Positions 5,404 to 12,502 of a DNA stretch of 22,781 nt are shown here, one piece after another. The DNA lies in the IMG/VR virus record IMGVR_UViG_3300032083_002849, positions 1 to 22,781 of that record, one strand, 5' to 3'. The stretch comes from a virus. Below the pieces are notes generated by a model. That model saw nothing but the letters and a program-made list of their open reading frames with translations, did no database searches and was not told the DNA's origin. Each line of letters starts with the position of its first letter. The first letter of the stretch is position 1. Made by a program: the position numbers and the translations under genes.

Positions 5404-5505
5404 TTACAGTATTTGCCATACATCTATACACACCTCTATGACATGAAGTGTTATTTCTATTGTAAGCAGTCCTATGATTATTTTATATAGTGTTTTTTGA
5501 TCCAT
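5404..5505 (-). CDS. single-span membrane microprotein (33 aa)
   Basis: A 33-codon frame from ATG 5505, starting 5 nt after the stop of the FecR/RTX gene. It begins MDQKTLYKIIIGLLTIEITL and ends EVCIDVWQIL, so nearly the whole peptide after residue 7 is hydrophobic and would form one transmembrane helix. There is no strong SD, and coupling to the upstream stop is likely. It sits between an exported protein and the next promoter, so a small membrane partner for that exported protein is possible. No family is recognised. Confidence 0.48.
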   Translation of the reverse strand: MDQKTLYKIIIGLLTIEITLHVIEVCIDVWQIL

Positions 5506-5510
5506 GCCAA

Positions 5511-8297
5511 TCATATATAATTTGTTTCCACATTATTACCATAGTCAAATGTTCCACTATAATTCTCTAGTGTTACTTCCATGTCTGCGGCTTTGTCACC
5601 ATCTGCATCCATCTGTAGAAGTTTGGTGTTTGTATTATACACCACTTCATGCGTATTTGTATTTCCTGTAAAAGATGGTACGATGTTGAATGTTGTTGTA
5701 ATATTACTTATATCAATTTTATCGTTAGTCTCATCATAGTCTGTAATGGTATCACCAACACCAGCAGGGGAATCTGAAAGGGATTTGTAAATGTATACAT
5801 CACTACCACTTCCACCCTTCAATGTATCTGCACCAGCACCACCATATAACGTATCATCACCATATAATCCAAATAATGTATCGTTGCCATCTAGACCTTC
5901 AAGAGTATCGTTGTTAGCCGTACCAGCGACAATATCGTTGTTATTTGTACCCTGTATGGTGCTGTAACCGTCCGTGACGAGTGATGCTGCAAATTGTAGT
6001 ATATTGGGTGCATATATGTCTTTGAAATTAGGCATTGCTCCTCCAAGATAATAATCAAGTGGTATAGATGAATAGATAACGGCTCCCTGACCATACTTGT
6101 ATGCAAAATCGACTATCTCATCTCCATCACTGGTGGATAGTAATGCAAGTGAATCATTCGGTAATGTGTCTTTCTTGGTGTATCCATGATTAGAACTATT
6201 TCCACCGTCTATTGAACTATCCGTAAGTAGACCCCCTGGCCCTTCGCCAACCACCGTATTCTCATCAACCACATCTATTGCTTGACTGTTCGTAAACTTA
6301 CGCACTATGTCAGCTGGTTCCTCTCCGAATAGAATGTTCTCTGCATTACCCACTTGTCGATCATGTATTACTAATATCATACCCTCATCAACACGCTCCT
6401 TGATACGGTCTACCGCATTGGTATATTCACTACCATAAGAACCATTGGATGGATTGATTGCCCAGAGTATGTCTACACTTGCAAGTTCTGTCTCCGAAAG
6501 TGTGGTCATCTTGACCGCTGTATGTCCGGCGTCCTCTATGGGAGCAACTTGTTTTGAGAGTCCTTGACCATTTGACATAGAATAATAACCTATGCTCAAA
6601 GCTGCATTTATAGTGTCACCTGTTCCACCAACTCCTAATAGATTTGGTTGTGGTTCTACAGTTTCTTCTTCAACTTCCTCTTCAACCACTTCTTCAACTA
6701 CCTCAATATATGCTGGTCTGGCCATTGCCATAAACTTTGGTCTTTCTATAATCTCTGGTTCATTGTAAACTATTTCTACCACTGGTTCTACATAGTGTTC
6801 AACTACATTATGAACTACCATTATAGGTTCTGGTGCTGGTGCAACAAATACAATGTCTGGTACGATAGGTGCAATTGGAATAGGTTTGGGGGCTTCCATA
6901 ATGGGTTTGGGTTGTTCTATTACTGGTTCTGGTGCAACCTCTACAACTTGTTCTGGTTTTGCCTCTAAAACTTCTACAACTTGTTCTGGTTTACCTTCTT
7001 CTATTACCTCGACAGGGGCTTCTTCCACTACAACTTCTTCTGGTGGTTTTTCACCCTCTGGTGGGCCCTCTTCCAACATAACCTCATCTGGTGGTTTCTC
7101 TCCCTCACCCTCTAATAGTTCTGGCTCACCTTCCTCTAGAAGTTCTTCACCTTCACCTTCTATTGGGCCTTCGGGGGCAACGTCTTGAGGGGCATCTCCT
7201 TCTTCTCCACCTTCTTCATTGGGGGCATCGGCATCATCACCCTCTTCCGCATCTGCTGGTTTCTCTTGGTCTTGTGGTTTTTCCTCTGCTGGTTTCTCAT
7301 CGACAACAAACTCCTTGAAAGCTTCTTTTTGGACTTCAAATTCCTGTTTTGCAATCTCTACAACTTCCTTAATATCCTCAACAACCTCTTTGGCAACCTC
7401 TACTTCTTGAACCTTCTCTGCTGCAACTTCTGCAAGTTTCTCTGCTTCTGCAATCGCCTCCTTATCTCCTGTTTCTTCTGCAATCTTCTTGGCCTCTTCT
7501 GCCGCCTCTTTTGCTTCTTCTGCAACCTGCTCCTTATTTGCAACTTCTTGTTCCGCAGCCTTTGCATCATTAGTCGCCTTAACTACCACTGTAGATGACA
7601 ATGTAGTTAAGGTCTTACCGTAACTTTTCTGGATATCCTGTTTACTGAGGACAACTGGTGGTGGTGGAGCCTGTGTCGCACTGGTTAACTGTACTGTTGC
7701 ACCCACTTGGTTCAATACGACAGAACCACTTGAGTTTGTCATCACCAATTCACCAATAATCGGTTTACCATCTCTACCCATTTCTGGTAATAGGGATATG
7801 GTGTTTTCATTACCCTCTGCAGCTGCAACACCGGCGATCTTAGTACCTCGTATACCAATAACACCAACTGGTGTATTCAGCATCATTCCTTCGGGATCAG
7901 TCTTTGCGATTTCACCAGATATGAAAGAGAACACCCCCTTGACCATGTTGGCCGCAAACTTACCCTCTTGAGAATCCTTATTATAAATCATCTCATCAAT
8001 GGTCATCTCTCCGTCTTCACCAAGAGAGAATACTGTACCATCAATGAAAGTAACACCTACAGAACCATCCTCACCTGTTATGATTGTATCACCTTGAAGA
8101 ATAGGGTCATCCTTACTAAGAGCAATCTTTTCACCATCACGAATAACGTGTACTGAACCTTCTATCGTATCAACTCGACCTATTGCATCAGTCTCCGCAG
8201 CAGACACAACTTTAGACGCCATGAACATCCATAGTCCAGCCGTTAAACTCTTTGCGATAGATTTAAGTCCTAGTCTTTTATCTCTGGTAGACAACAC
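5511..8297 (-). CDS. large exported FecR-domain / RTX-repeat protein (928 aa)
   Basis: Domain order seen: a signal peptide (residues 1-34, hydrophobic core TAGLWMFMASKVVSA); a FecR-like domain (about 38-205) with the family pattern GRVDTIEGSVHVIRDGE, LQGDTIITGEDG and LNTPVGVIGIRGT; an Ala/Glu/Lys-rich coiled coil (about 243-330); a Pro/Glu-rich low-complexity region (about 335-550); an alpha/beta domain resembling ThuA/DUF4350 glutamine-amidotransferase-like folds (about 565-772, with VDILWAINPSNGSYG and GMILVIHDR); and RTX calcium-binding nonapeptides (about 784-833, GNDTLFGLYGDDTLYGG). FecR domains with RTX repeats occur in bacterial surface and adhesin-type proteins. The start is GTG 8297 or the adjoining TTG, with AGGGA upstream, 28 nt inside the nuclease gene. 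It is unusual in a replication region and is probably an acquired gene; whether it is a virion or host-surface protein is unknown. Confidence 0.85.
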   Translation of the reverse strand: MLSTRDKRLGLKSIAKSLTAGLWMFMASKVVSAAETDAIGRVDTIEGSVHVIRDGEKIALSKDDPILQGDTIITGEDGSVGVTFIDGTVFSLGEDGEMTIDEMIYNKDSQEGKFAANMVKGVFSFISGEIAKTDPEGMMLNTPVGVIGIRGTKIAGVAAAEGNENTISLLPEMGRDGKPIIGELVMTNSSGSVVLNQVGATVQLTSATQAPPPPVVLSKQDIQKSYGKTLTTLSSTVVVKATNDAKAAEQEVANKEQVAEEAKEAAEEAKKIAEETGDKEAIAEAEKLAEVAAEKVQEVEVAKEVVEDIKEVVEIAKQEFEVQKEAFKEFVVDEKPAEEKPQDQEKPADAEEGDDADAPNEEGGEEGDAPQDVAPEGPIEGEGEELLEEGEPELLEGEGEKPPDEVMLEEGPPEGEKPPEEVVVEEAPVEVIEEGKPEQVVEVLEAKPEQVVEVAPEPVIEQPKPIMEAPKPIPIAPIVPDIVFVAPAPEPIMVVHNVVEHYVEPVVEIVYNEPEIIERPKFMAMARPAYIEVVEEVVEEEVEEETVEPQPNLLGVGGTGDTINAALSIGYYSMSNGQGLSKQVAPIEDAGHTAVKMTTLSETELASVDILWAINPSNGSYGSEYTNAVDRIKERVDEGMILVIHDRQVGNAENILFGEEPADIVRKFTNSQAIDVVDENTVVGEGPGGLLTDSSIDGGNSSNHGYTKKDTLPNDSLALLSTSDGDEIVDFAYKYGQGAVIYSSIPLDYYLGGAMPNFKDIYAPNILQFAASLVTDGYSTIQGTNNNDIVAGTANNDTLEGLDGNDTLFGLYGDDTLYGGAGADTLKGGSGSDVYIYKSLSDSPAGVGDTITDYDETNDKIDISNITTTFNIVPSFTGNTNTHEVVYNTNTKLLQMDADGDKAADMEVTLENYSGTFDYGNNVETNYI

Positions 8298-8701
8298 AAT
8301 TCCCTGTTCTTAATATGTTGTTCTGCTATATCCTCTTTAGATTGTCCATCGTATTTGACTGCCAGATGTTCACGAATCATGATATCCCCAAGATGCATTT
8401 GTCGATCTTCTTTTATATCATGCACCAAAAACTTACCAAGAATACGACCAAACTTACCTGTACCATCTTTCTCTGTCTGTAGTGTTTGCACACTTCCCAC
8501 TGGAAGATAACTCTTGACAAATTCTTTAGCCATGATACCATACGTTTTCTCGACCTTATCTCTTGTTCTACTTTCTGGCGTGTCTATGCCCAAAACACGA
8601 ATACGTTCTTTACGCATCCATACTCCAAACCCTAGATCAATATCTACATCTACTGTATCACCATCTACCACTCTTAAAATAGTGCATTTATATGTGTGCA
8701 T
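8270..8701 (-). CDS. SNase-like (thermonuclease family) nuclease
   Basis: A 143-residue staphylococcal-nuclease-fold protein. Motifs in order: ILRVVDGDTVDVDIDLGFG (about 8-26), RIRVLGIDTPES (33-44), and GKFGRILGKF (82-91). The catalytic set Arg35, Asp40, Glu43 and Arg86 corresponds to R35, D40, E43 and R87 of the staphylococcal enzyme. It should be a calcium-dependent nuclease of DNA/RNA. No export signal is visible, so it is probably cytoplasmic, perhaps for host DNA degradation. ATG 8701 is chosen; an in-frame TTG six codons earlier is also possible. It overlaps the upstream gene by 14 nt and the FecR/RTX gene by 28 nt. Confidence 0.9.
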   Translation of the reverse strand: MHTYKCTILRVVDGDTVDVDIDLGFGVWMRKERIRVLGIDTPESRTRDKVEKTYGIMAKEFVKSYLPVGSVQTLQTEKDGTGKFGRILGKFLVHDIKEDRQMHLGDIMIREHLAVKYDGQSKEDIAEQHIKNRELCCLPEIKD

Positions 8702-8981
8702 CTTCTTTGTTCCCCTCAAGTGTTACCCATAACATACCACCACACTTAACCTCACAATGGAGCTCTTCGCATCGAGCAAAGACTTCTTCTGGACTTCCAT
8801 CCAGTGTTCCCGATACACTCAAACTGTAGTCATGTTTGAACGCATGAGTTCGTTCTTTACCCTTGACCATAATGATATTCTGATCAGCAATTGTAGCTGT
8901 TCGATAATCCAGTTCATTAGGTATCTCTGATTCATGACAAATAGGTATGTAGCCTACTGTAGGTTTATGAGTGTGTTTCAC
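8688..8981 (-). CDS. hypothetical protein (97 aa)
   Basis: Begins with a GTG start at 8981 that overlaps the upstream TAG by one base; GGAG lies 8 nt before it. The product starts MKHTHKPTVGYIPICHESEI, is largely beta-predicted, and has Cys residues in EELHCEVKCGG. No signal peptide or known domain is visible. Its end overlaps the nuclease start by 14 nt, consistent with coupled translation. Confidence 0.65.
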   Translation of the reverse strand: MKHTHKPTVGYIPICHESEIPNELDYRTATIADQNIIMVKGKERTHAFKHDYSLSVSGTLDGSPEEVFARCEELHCEVKCGGMLWVTLEGNKEDAHI

Positions 8982-9316
8982 TAATCATTCTCCTTACAGT
9001 ACGGAATATTTAGGAAATTCCATGCATAGGTTTCACAATTCATAGCATACAAATAATCTATATGCTCTTTAGGAGAAAGACAGGGAGGCCATATGATTAA
9101 CACTCGACTCCATTGACAATCTCGTTGAAGTGCAATAGAAGCAGCAGTTTCATTCATTGTTTTTCCATGATTATCTAGAGCTACAATATCTCCAACAGTA
9201 GTTGCAGCCGAAAGTTGCCAAGGTACACCTAGAAATGCACAACCACTAACGCTTAGATTTATGATTAACACAATGGAAAAGATTTGGAGTAGATTGGTGT
9301 TGGCCATGGTCTTCAT
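8981..9316 (-). CDS. putative lipoprotein (111 aa)
   Basis: The N-terminus has a hydrophobic stretch LLQIFSIVLIINLSV followed by the lipobox V-S-G-C (Cys26), so export and lipidation in a bacterial inner membrane is predicted. The rest is about 85 residues with several cysteines (RDCQW, PPCLS, MNCET, PYCKE), which could form disulfides. The start is ATG 9316 or the ATG three codons later; neither has a strong SD. It lies 71 nt inside the 3' part of the upstream ORF 9246-9455, an unusually large overlap. T4-like phages can carry lipoproteins for superinfection exclusion, but no family is recognised here. Confidence 0.6.
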   Translation of the reverse strand: MKTMANTNLLQIFSIVLIINLSVSGCAFLGVPWQLSAATTVGDIVALDNHGKTMNETAASIALQRDCQWSRVLIIWPPCLSPKEHIDYLYAMNCETYAWNFLNIPYCKEND

Positions 9317-9455
9317 TCACACGCTTGTTTAGTTTATCATAATTTTTGACAACATATTCTTGACACAACTCTTTTGTATCAAACATTGGTTTGTTAATAA
9401 TATCAGATGGGGTATTAGGATTCGCTGTTAATAGAACAATTATGAACCACTTCAT
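9246..9455 (-). CDS. small hypothetical protein with hydrophobic N-terminus (69 aa)
   Basis: Begins MKWFIIVLLTANPNTPSDII, a short signal-peptide-like start, followed by a segment of the type seen in small marine-phage proteins (MFDTKELCQEYVVKNYDKLN). The ATG at 9455 lies 3 nt after the iscA stop without an SD, so coupling is likely. Its last 71 nt overlap the putative lipoprotein in another frame. Both reading frames look protein-like, and it is not clear that both are expressed. Confidence 0.55.
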   Translation of the reverse strand: MKWFIIVLLTANPNTPSDIINKPMFDTKELCQEYVVKNYDKLNKRVNEDHGQHQSTPNLFHCVNHKSKR

Positions 9456-9458
9456 ACA

Positions 9459-9770
9459 TCATATTCCGAAACTATCTCCGCATCCACATGAACTAGCGGC
9501 GGTAGGATTTTTAACTGCAAGAAAACTTCCACCTAATTCAGTAACGTAATCAATTTCGGAACCAATGATATACATCTCAGCCATGGGGTCTAACAACAAA
9601 ACTTCACCTATAGGATCAGACCATTTAACGTGTTCTATAGAGGGATCAGTAGATAAACCCCAAACATACTCAAAACCAGAACAACCACCACTCTTGACTC
9701 CAAGGGTGATGTATGCTCCGTTGGATACACTTTTCATGTATTCTTTTGCACTGTCTGTTACTGTAACCAT
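9459..9770 (-). CDS. A-type iron-sulfur cluster carrier (IscA/ErpA/HesB family)
   Basis: A 103-residue HesB-domain protein. The conserved three cysteines are present: C30 in SGGCSGF, and C95 and C97 in SSCGCGDSF. It starts MVTVTDSAKEYMKSV, as in the family. A-type carriers hold and pass Fe-S clusters to target enzymes. Marine T4-like phages often carry one, presumably to mature Fe-S enzymes during infection. It starts 8 nt after the stop of the 44-residue ORF and has no clear SD, so coupling is likely. The family is certain; which subtype it is cannot be told from this sequence alone. Confidence 0.92.
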   Translation of the reverse strand: MVTVTDSAKEYMKSVSNGAYITLGVKSGGCSGFEYVWGLSTDPSIEHVKWSDPIGEVLLLDPMAEMYIIGSEIDYVTELGGSFLAVKNPTAASSCGCGDSFGI

Positions 9771-9778
9771 AGGACTAT

Positions 9779-9913
9779 TTAGTTAAGTCGATTTGCAACT
9801 CGTAACAGATATGCAAGAACTCCATCCCAATAGTCTTTTCCCCACTGCGATTGTACGTTATCCCTTGCAGTTCGGGCATTCGATATCAAGCGATTCAATT
9901 CCTCTAGAATCAT
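9779..9913 (-). CDS. small hypothetical protein (44 aa)
   Basis: ATG 9913 opens a 44-codon frame that overlaps the 3' end of the upstream gene by 56 nt and ends 8 nt before iscA. The product begins MILEELNRLISNARTARDNV and ends YLLRVANRLN: an amphipathic helix, a WGKDYWDG turn and a second helix. AAGGA lies about 9 nt upstream. The protein-like composition and the exact fit before iscA support it. No known family. Confidence 0.55.
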   Translation of the reverse strand: MILEELNRLISNARTARDNVQSQWGKDYWDGVLAYLLRVANRLN

Positions 9914-10136
9914 TTTCAAGTTCCTTCATTTGTGTTACAATTCCCATGAAAATAGAGAAGAACTTCTCCATCTTATCCGTTTCTGCAACCGCTGGAACGC
10001 AAAGAGTCTTTGCGCCCTTGTCTTGTTCCAAGATAGCAACTCTTGCATCTAGACATTCCTTCATAGATGGCATCTCTACCTCATATGCACCCATGCCGCC
10101 ACCAAGGGCAGAAACGATTAACAACGCTTTCATCAT
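9858..10136 (-). CDS. small putative exported protein (92 aa)
   Basis: Starts MMKALLIVSALGGGMGAYEV, which looks like a signal peptide or membrane anchor, followed by a mainly helical region with an A-V-A-E-T segment and a second hydrophobic patch FFSIFMGIVTQM. The last residues carry a CxxC (ECPNCKG). GAGG lies about 10 nt before the first ATG. It may be a periplasmic or membrane protein. No family is recognised. Confidence 0.62.
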   Translation of the reverse strand: MMKALLIVSALGGGMGAYEVEMPSMKECLDARVAILEQDKGAKTLCVPAVAETDKMEKFFSIFMGIVTQMKELENDSRGIESLDIECPNCKG

Positions 10137-10170
10137 GATAATAATTCCTCGTTTGTCGATTTAATATCAG

Positions 10171-10248
10171 TTAATTGATACTAGCATAACCATCTGGCCC
10201 ATCCAGATTGATGATGGTTTCAAACTTTTCAAATCGTTTACGAATCAC
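10171..10248 (-). CDS. microprotein (25 aa), GTG start
   Basis: A GTG at 10248 overlaps the TGA of the upstream gene (GTGA). The 25-residue frame reads MIRKRFEKFETIINLDGPDG then YASIN, with basic first residues and a DGPDGYA motif. AAGGA lies about 11 nt upstream. The overlap and non-random composition support a real coupled microprotein, but at this length chance cannot be excluded. Confidence 0.42.
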   Translation of the reverse strand: MIRKRFEKFETIINLDGPDGYASIN

Positions 10249-10547
10249 TTTATATTTTTCCTTATCCATTCAATCTTTTGTTCTGTTGGCCAACTCTTGA
10301 GATAATCATTATCCTTATCAAATAATTCAAACATATCTTCTTCATTCATCTCAACAGTATCAATGATATATTCGCCCATGTATTCTTGGGAAAACTCTTC
10401 ACAATCGTTGTTACAAACTGTATCGTTAGCCCATTCAATTCCATTAACTTGTTTTTCAGTGTTTAATTTTTGCAAATCATCTTTATGCATTACATAACGC
10501 ATTCGGTAAGATGAAATACACGTAACAACGACATAATCTTTACTCAT
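10245..10547 (-). CDS. hypothetical acidic protein (100 aa)
   Basis: Begins MSKDYVVVTCISSYRMRYVM and ends EWIRKNIK. The middle is acidic (DTVCNNDCEEFSQEYMGEYI), with an EMNEEDMFELFDKDNDYL segment. The ATG overlaps the upstream gene by 8 nt with GGAAATAGGG before it. No recognised domain. It is part of the string of short early genes between the promoter at 11599-11627 and iscA. Confidence 0.7.
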   Translation of the reverse strand: MSKDYVVVTCISSYRMRYVMHKDDLQKLNTEKQVNGIEWANDTVCNNDCEEFSQEYMGEYIIDTVEMNEEDMFELFDKDNDYLKSWPTEQKIEWIRKNIK

Positions 10548-10761
10548 TCCCTATTTCCTTATTGTTCCACCGTTCAATTTCTTCAGCGGTCATATAATAT
10601 TCAAGCACAGTTTGAATTGCTTTGAGCAATTCATAATCCGGCTCAAGCACTGTATCAGAACAGTCTACCCGATCAAACTTGTTATTTCTCAGATAAGCAT
10701 CTTTCAACTCATCAACAATAACTTGGTCAACATCTTCAACTTGTAATGTAATTGTTTTCAT
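10540..10761 (-). CDS. conserved-type hypothetical protein (73 aa)
   Basis: ATG 10761 overlaps the stop of the upstream gene in ATGA fashion and gives MKTITLQVEDVDQVIVDELK, then a Cys-Asp pair and EPDYELLKAIQTVLEYYMT. Proteins of this composition recur among T4-like cyanophages (recalled, not searched). An in-frame ATG ten codons earlier lacks support. Acidic, mixed alpha/beta, function unknown. Confidence 0.7.
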   Translation of the reverse strand: MKTITLQVEDVDQVIVDELKDAYLRNNKFDRVDCSDTVLEPDYELLKAIQTVLEYYMTAEEIERWNNKEIGNE

Positions 10762-11084
10762 TCTACAAGTTTCCATCCAGACATCATGCACTCATATTTC
10801 TTTGCACCAATCAGTACAAAGTCACCGACACTGGTAGACCGACAAGACTTCTCAGGCCCCATATATTCGATACCTTCTTTACTGGTGTACCATGCTTCAT
10901 TGATGGTGTTTGTCTTCATGAAGGCGTGTTCCAATTTCTTCGTATCAGTCCACTCCTTCTCAACCTCGACAAATGCAACCAAATGAGACTTCTCTTCAAA
11001 AGCTGCATGGACAACCGAAGCCATTTCTTTAGGATTTTTTACATCATCCAAAGTGTCCAACAGGGCGTCTAATTTCTTGTTCAT
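10758..11084 (-). CDS. hypothetical protein (108 aa)
   Basis: The chosen start (ATG 11084) has GGAGG 5 nt upstream. ATG 11096, four codons earlier, also has an SD (GAGG), and the frame is open to 11132, where it would overlap the next gene. The product begins MNKKLDALLDTLDDVKNPKE. It has a helical N-terminus and a beta-rich C-terminus (SVGDFVLIGAKKYECMMSGW). The opening resembles that of the OB-fold protein at 11637-12017 (ALLKNLEEVKNPKP), hinting at a shared N-terminal interaction motif. No known family. Confidence 0.7.
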   Translation of the reverse strand: MNKKLDALLDTLDDVKNPKEMASVVHAAFEEKSHLVAFVEVEKEWTDTKKLEHAFMKTNTINEAWYTSKEGIEYMGPEKSCRSTSVGDFVLIGAKKYECMMSGWKLVE

Positions 11085-11112
11085 TTTAGCCTCCATATGT
11101 TCCTCTGCTTTT

Positions 11113-11298
11113 TCAATTATACCTATCATCACTTTCTTCCATAAATCGGGTTTTGTGTTTCGCTTTTCTATAAGACTCAGAATCTTTTAACCTATCACGA
11201 AATGTCTTGCCGTGAAAATTACTGTCTGGGTCGAGCATATCTTTAGCAATAAAGTTTCGTATCTTTGGTGCCTGTGGTTTTCTAATTTTCTTAGACAT
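11113..11298 (-). CDS. small basic protein (61 aa)
   Basis: Begins MSKKIRKPQAPKIRNFIAKD and ends RFMEESDDRYN. Strongly basic with a Lys/Arg-rich N-terminus and a KTFRDRLKDSESYRKAKHK segment, a composition typical of small nucleic-acid-associated phage proteins in T4-like genomes. AGGACAAA sits before the ATG. The 63-bp gap to the upstream gene holds no start/stop pattern of note. Confidence 0.68.
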   Translation of the reverse strand: MSKKIRKPQAPKIRNFIAKDMLDPDSNFHGKTFRDRLKDSESYRKAKHKTRFMEESDDRYN

Positions 11299-11361
11299 TT
11301 TGTCCTCGTTTTACTCAAAAGAGTTACCAACCTCTTTCTTGAACTTGGTTATAACCGAATT

Positions 11362-11568
11362 TTAAACATCAACAAACACTCCTATTGGAGAGCCGTTAAC
11401 AGAAGTGTCACCAGGCATCATGATACAAGACTCGTTGATTTCCTCAACAAAACCCACATCACCCTTGATGGTGATAATACCAAAATCTGACACGGCTGTT
11501 ACCTTACCAAACTCTTCACAATGCATCGCACCGTAATTAAACCGAATTTTTGTACCAACTTCAATCAT
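11362..11568 (-). CDS. small beta-rich hypothetical protein (68 aa)
   Basis: The start at 11568 is fixed by the promoter 11599-11627: the predicted start site is followed by a GAGAGAGAGAGA leader that serves as the ribosome binding site directly before ATG, and upstream codons of the open frame lie in the promoter. The product begins MIEVGTKIRFNYGAMHCEEF and shows alternating strands (GKVTAVSDFGIITIKGD), suggestive of an SH3-like barrel. No named family. First gene of the long early transcript. Confidence 0.7.
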   Translation of the reverse strand: MIEVGTKIRFNYGAMHCEEFGKVTAVSDFGIITIKGDVGFVEEINESCIMMPGDTSVNGSPIGVFVDV

Positions 11569-11598
11569 TTTCTCTCTCTCTCTCTTGATTATATTACT

Positions 11599-11627
11599 AG
11601 TATACACTATAGAATAAGGTTTGTCAA
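11599..11627 (-). promoter_or_regulatory. sigma70-like early promoter of the 11.6-5.4 kb unit
   Basis: Minus strand TTGACA (11622-11627), 17-bp spacer, TATACT (11599-11604), a near-consensus promoter. No comparable promoter is seen between here and 5397, so it probably transcribes the whole run of small genes, iscA, the nuclease and the FecR/RTX gene. Confidence 0.82.
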
Positions 11628-11636
11628 CAGTTAATT

Positions 11637-12017
11637 TCAGTCCTGAAAGTCCGGGCCCGGAAAGGGCCAGGTCCACCTAGTTCGTGTAATTACCGTTGAT
11701 TTTTCCTCATTACCAGTGTAGGAGTTAAAGTAAACATCGTGTTTTTTGACTGTTCCACTGATATTGATTGTATCACCCTTCACTGGTACTTCGTTAGCCG
11801 TTCCAGAGTAGAATGTGGTGATTAGATTACCACTGGTATCCTCTATTTTCAACAATAGAGTCGTACCATAATATCCATTAACGTATTTTGCGACTAGTAC
11901 CTTACCTTCAGCCGTAATTTTACCCCCAACCTTACCGATATAACCAGTAACCTTTTCAACTACAGGTTTGGGATTCTTCACTTCTTCTAAGTTCTTTAAA
12001 AGTGCATCTATGGACAT
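11637..12017 (-). CDS. predicted OB-fold protein (126 aa)
   Basis: Begins MSIDALLKNLEEVKNPKPVV. Residues about 30-115 show a five-strand pattern (KITAEGKVLVAKYVNGYYGT, LLLKIEDTSGNLITTFYSG, KGDTINISGTVKKHD) characteristic of OB-fold nucleic-acid binders. It could bind single-stranded DNA or RNA or act as a protein-interaction module. It ends with an aromatic/proline tail (RWTWPFPGPDFQD). The ATG overlaps the TAA of the SprT-like gene (TAATG) with AAGG 4 nt upstream. The fold call is from pattern only. Confidence 0.7.
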   Translation of the reverse strand: MSIDALLKNLEEVKNPKPVVEKVTGYIGKVGGKITAEGKVLVAKYVNGYYGTTLLLKIEDTSGNLITTFYSGTANEVPVKGDTINISGTVKKHDVYFNSYTGNEEKSTVITRTRWTWPFPGPDFQD

Positions 12018-12475
12018 TAGACCTTTTCCTCATAATTTTTGAACAATTCGGTGAGATGACCTTCCATCCGATAGGCCTCAGTTTCCCAAGGTTTCCGTTT
12101 ATAGGGGGCTTTAGTGTAGTTCCGATACTTACCGTCTTTACACTTCCAAAACTGCTTGTATTCACCTCTGAAGGTATCTTTTAAACGACCAGTAGACATT
12201 TGACAGACATGAACCATTTCATGACAAATGGTTTCGATCAGTTTATCCCGACCTTCAATCCGACCTAGCCGATGGTCAACTTGTACAATCAAGTCTTTCT
12301 CATCTTCACCCATGAACGCAAATCCCATTGCACCTTCATCTAGAGTTTTACAGAACTCTAAATCAACACACAATGTACGCATACGAGGCATGAGGATATC
12401 CATGCAGAACCACATAACGTCCTCTGCAAGTTCTCGTTCTTTCTTCAGACCACCAGTGGCTTCAATATGGATCAT
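12017..12475 (-). CDS. SprT-like putative zinc metalloprotease (152 aa)
   Basis: Begins MIHIEATGGLKKERELAEDV. The zinc-protease motif H85-E-M-V-H89 sits in LIETICHEMVHVCQM, and PWETEAYRMEGHL lies at about 128-140, a layout shared with SprT/SprT-like peptidases of phages and bacteria. It may be a cytoplasmic protease or a DNA-protein crosslink-processing enzyme. GAGAGAGA precedes the ATG at 12475, which is the first gene after the promoter 12503-12531. Substrate unknown; the catalytic motif is intact. Confidence 0.78.
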   Translation of the reverse strand: MIHIEATGGLKKERELAEDVMWFCMDILMPRMRTLCVDLEFCKTLDEGAMGFAFMGEDEKDLIVQVDHRLGRIEGRDKLIETICHEMVHVCQMSTGRLKDTFRGEYKQFWKCKDGKYRNYTKAPYKRKPWETEAYRMEGHLTELFKNYEEKV

Positions 12476-12502
12476 ACGAATCTCTCTCTCTGATTATATT
12501 TA

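Noticed and set aside
6648-7598. Long plus-strand open frames opposite the FecR/RTX gene
   Set aside because: They are antisense products of the Pro/Glu-rich repeats (runs of Phe/Asn/Trp or Ser/Thr) with no start signals.
9346-9380. Plus-strand TTGACA sequences that could be promoters
   Set aside because: They lie inside minus-strand genes, lack a -10 at proper spacing, and face no gene.
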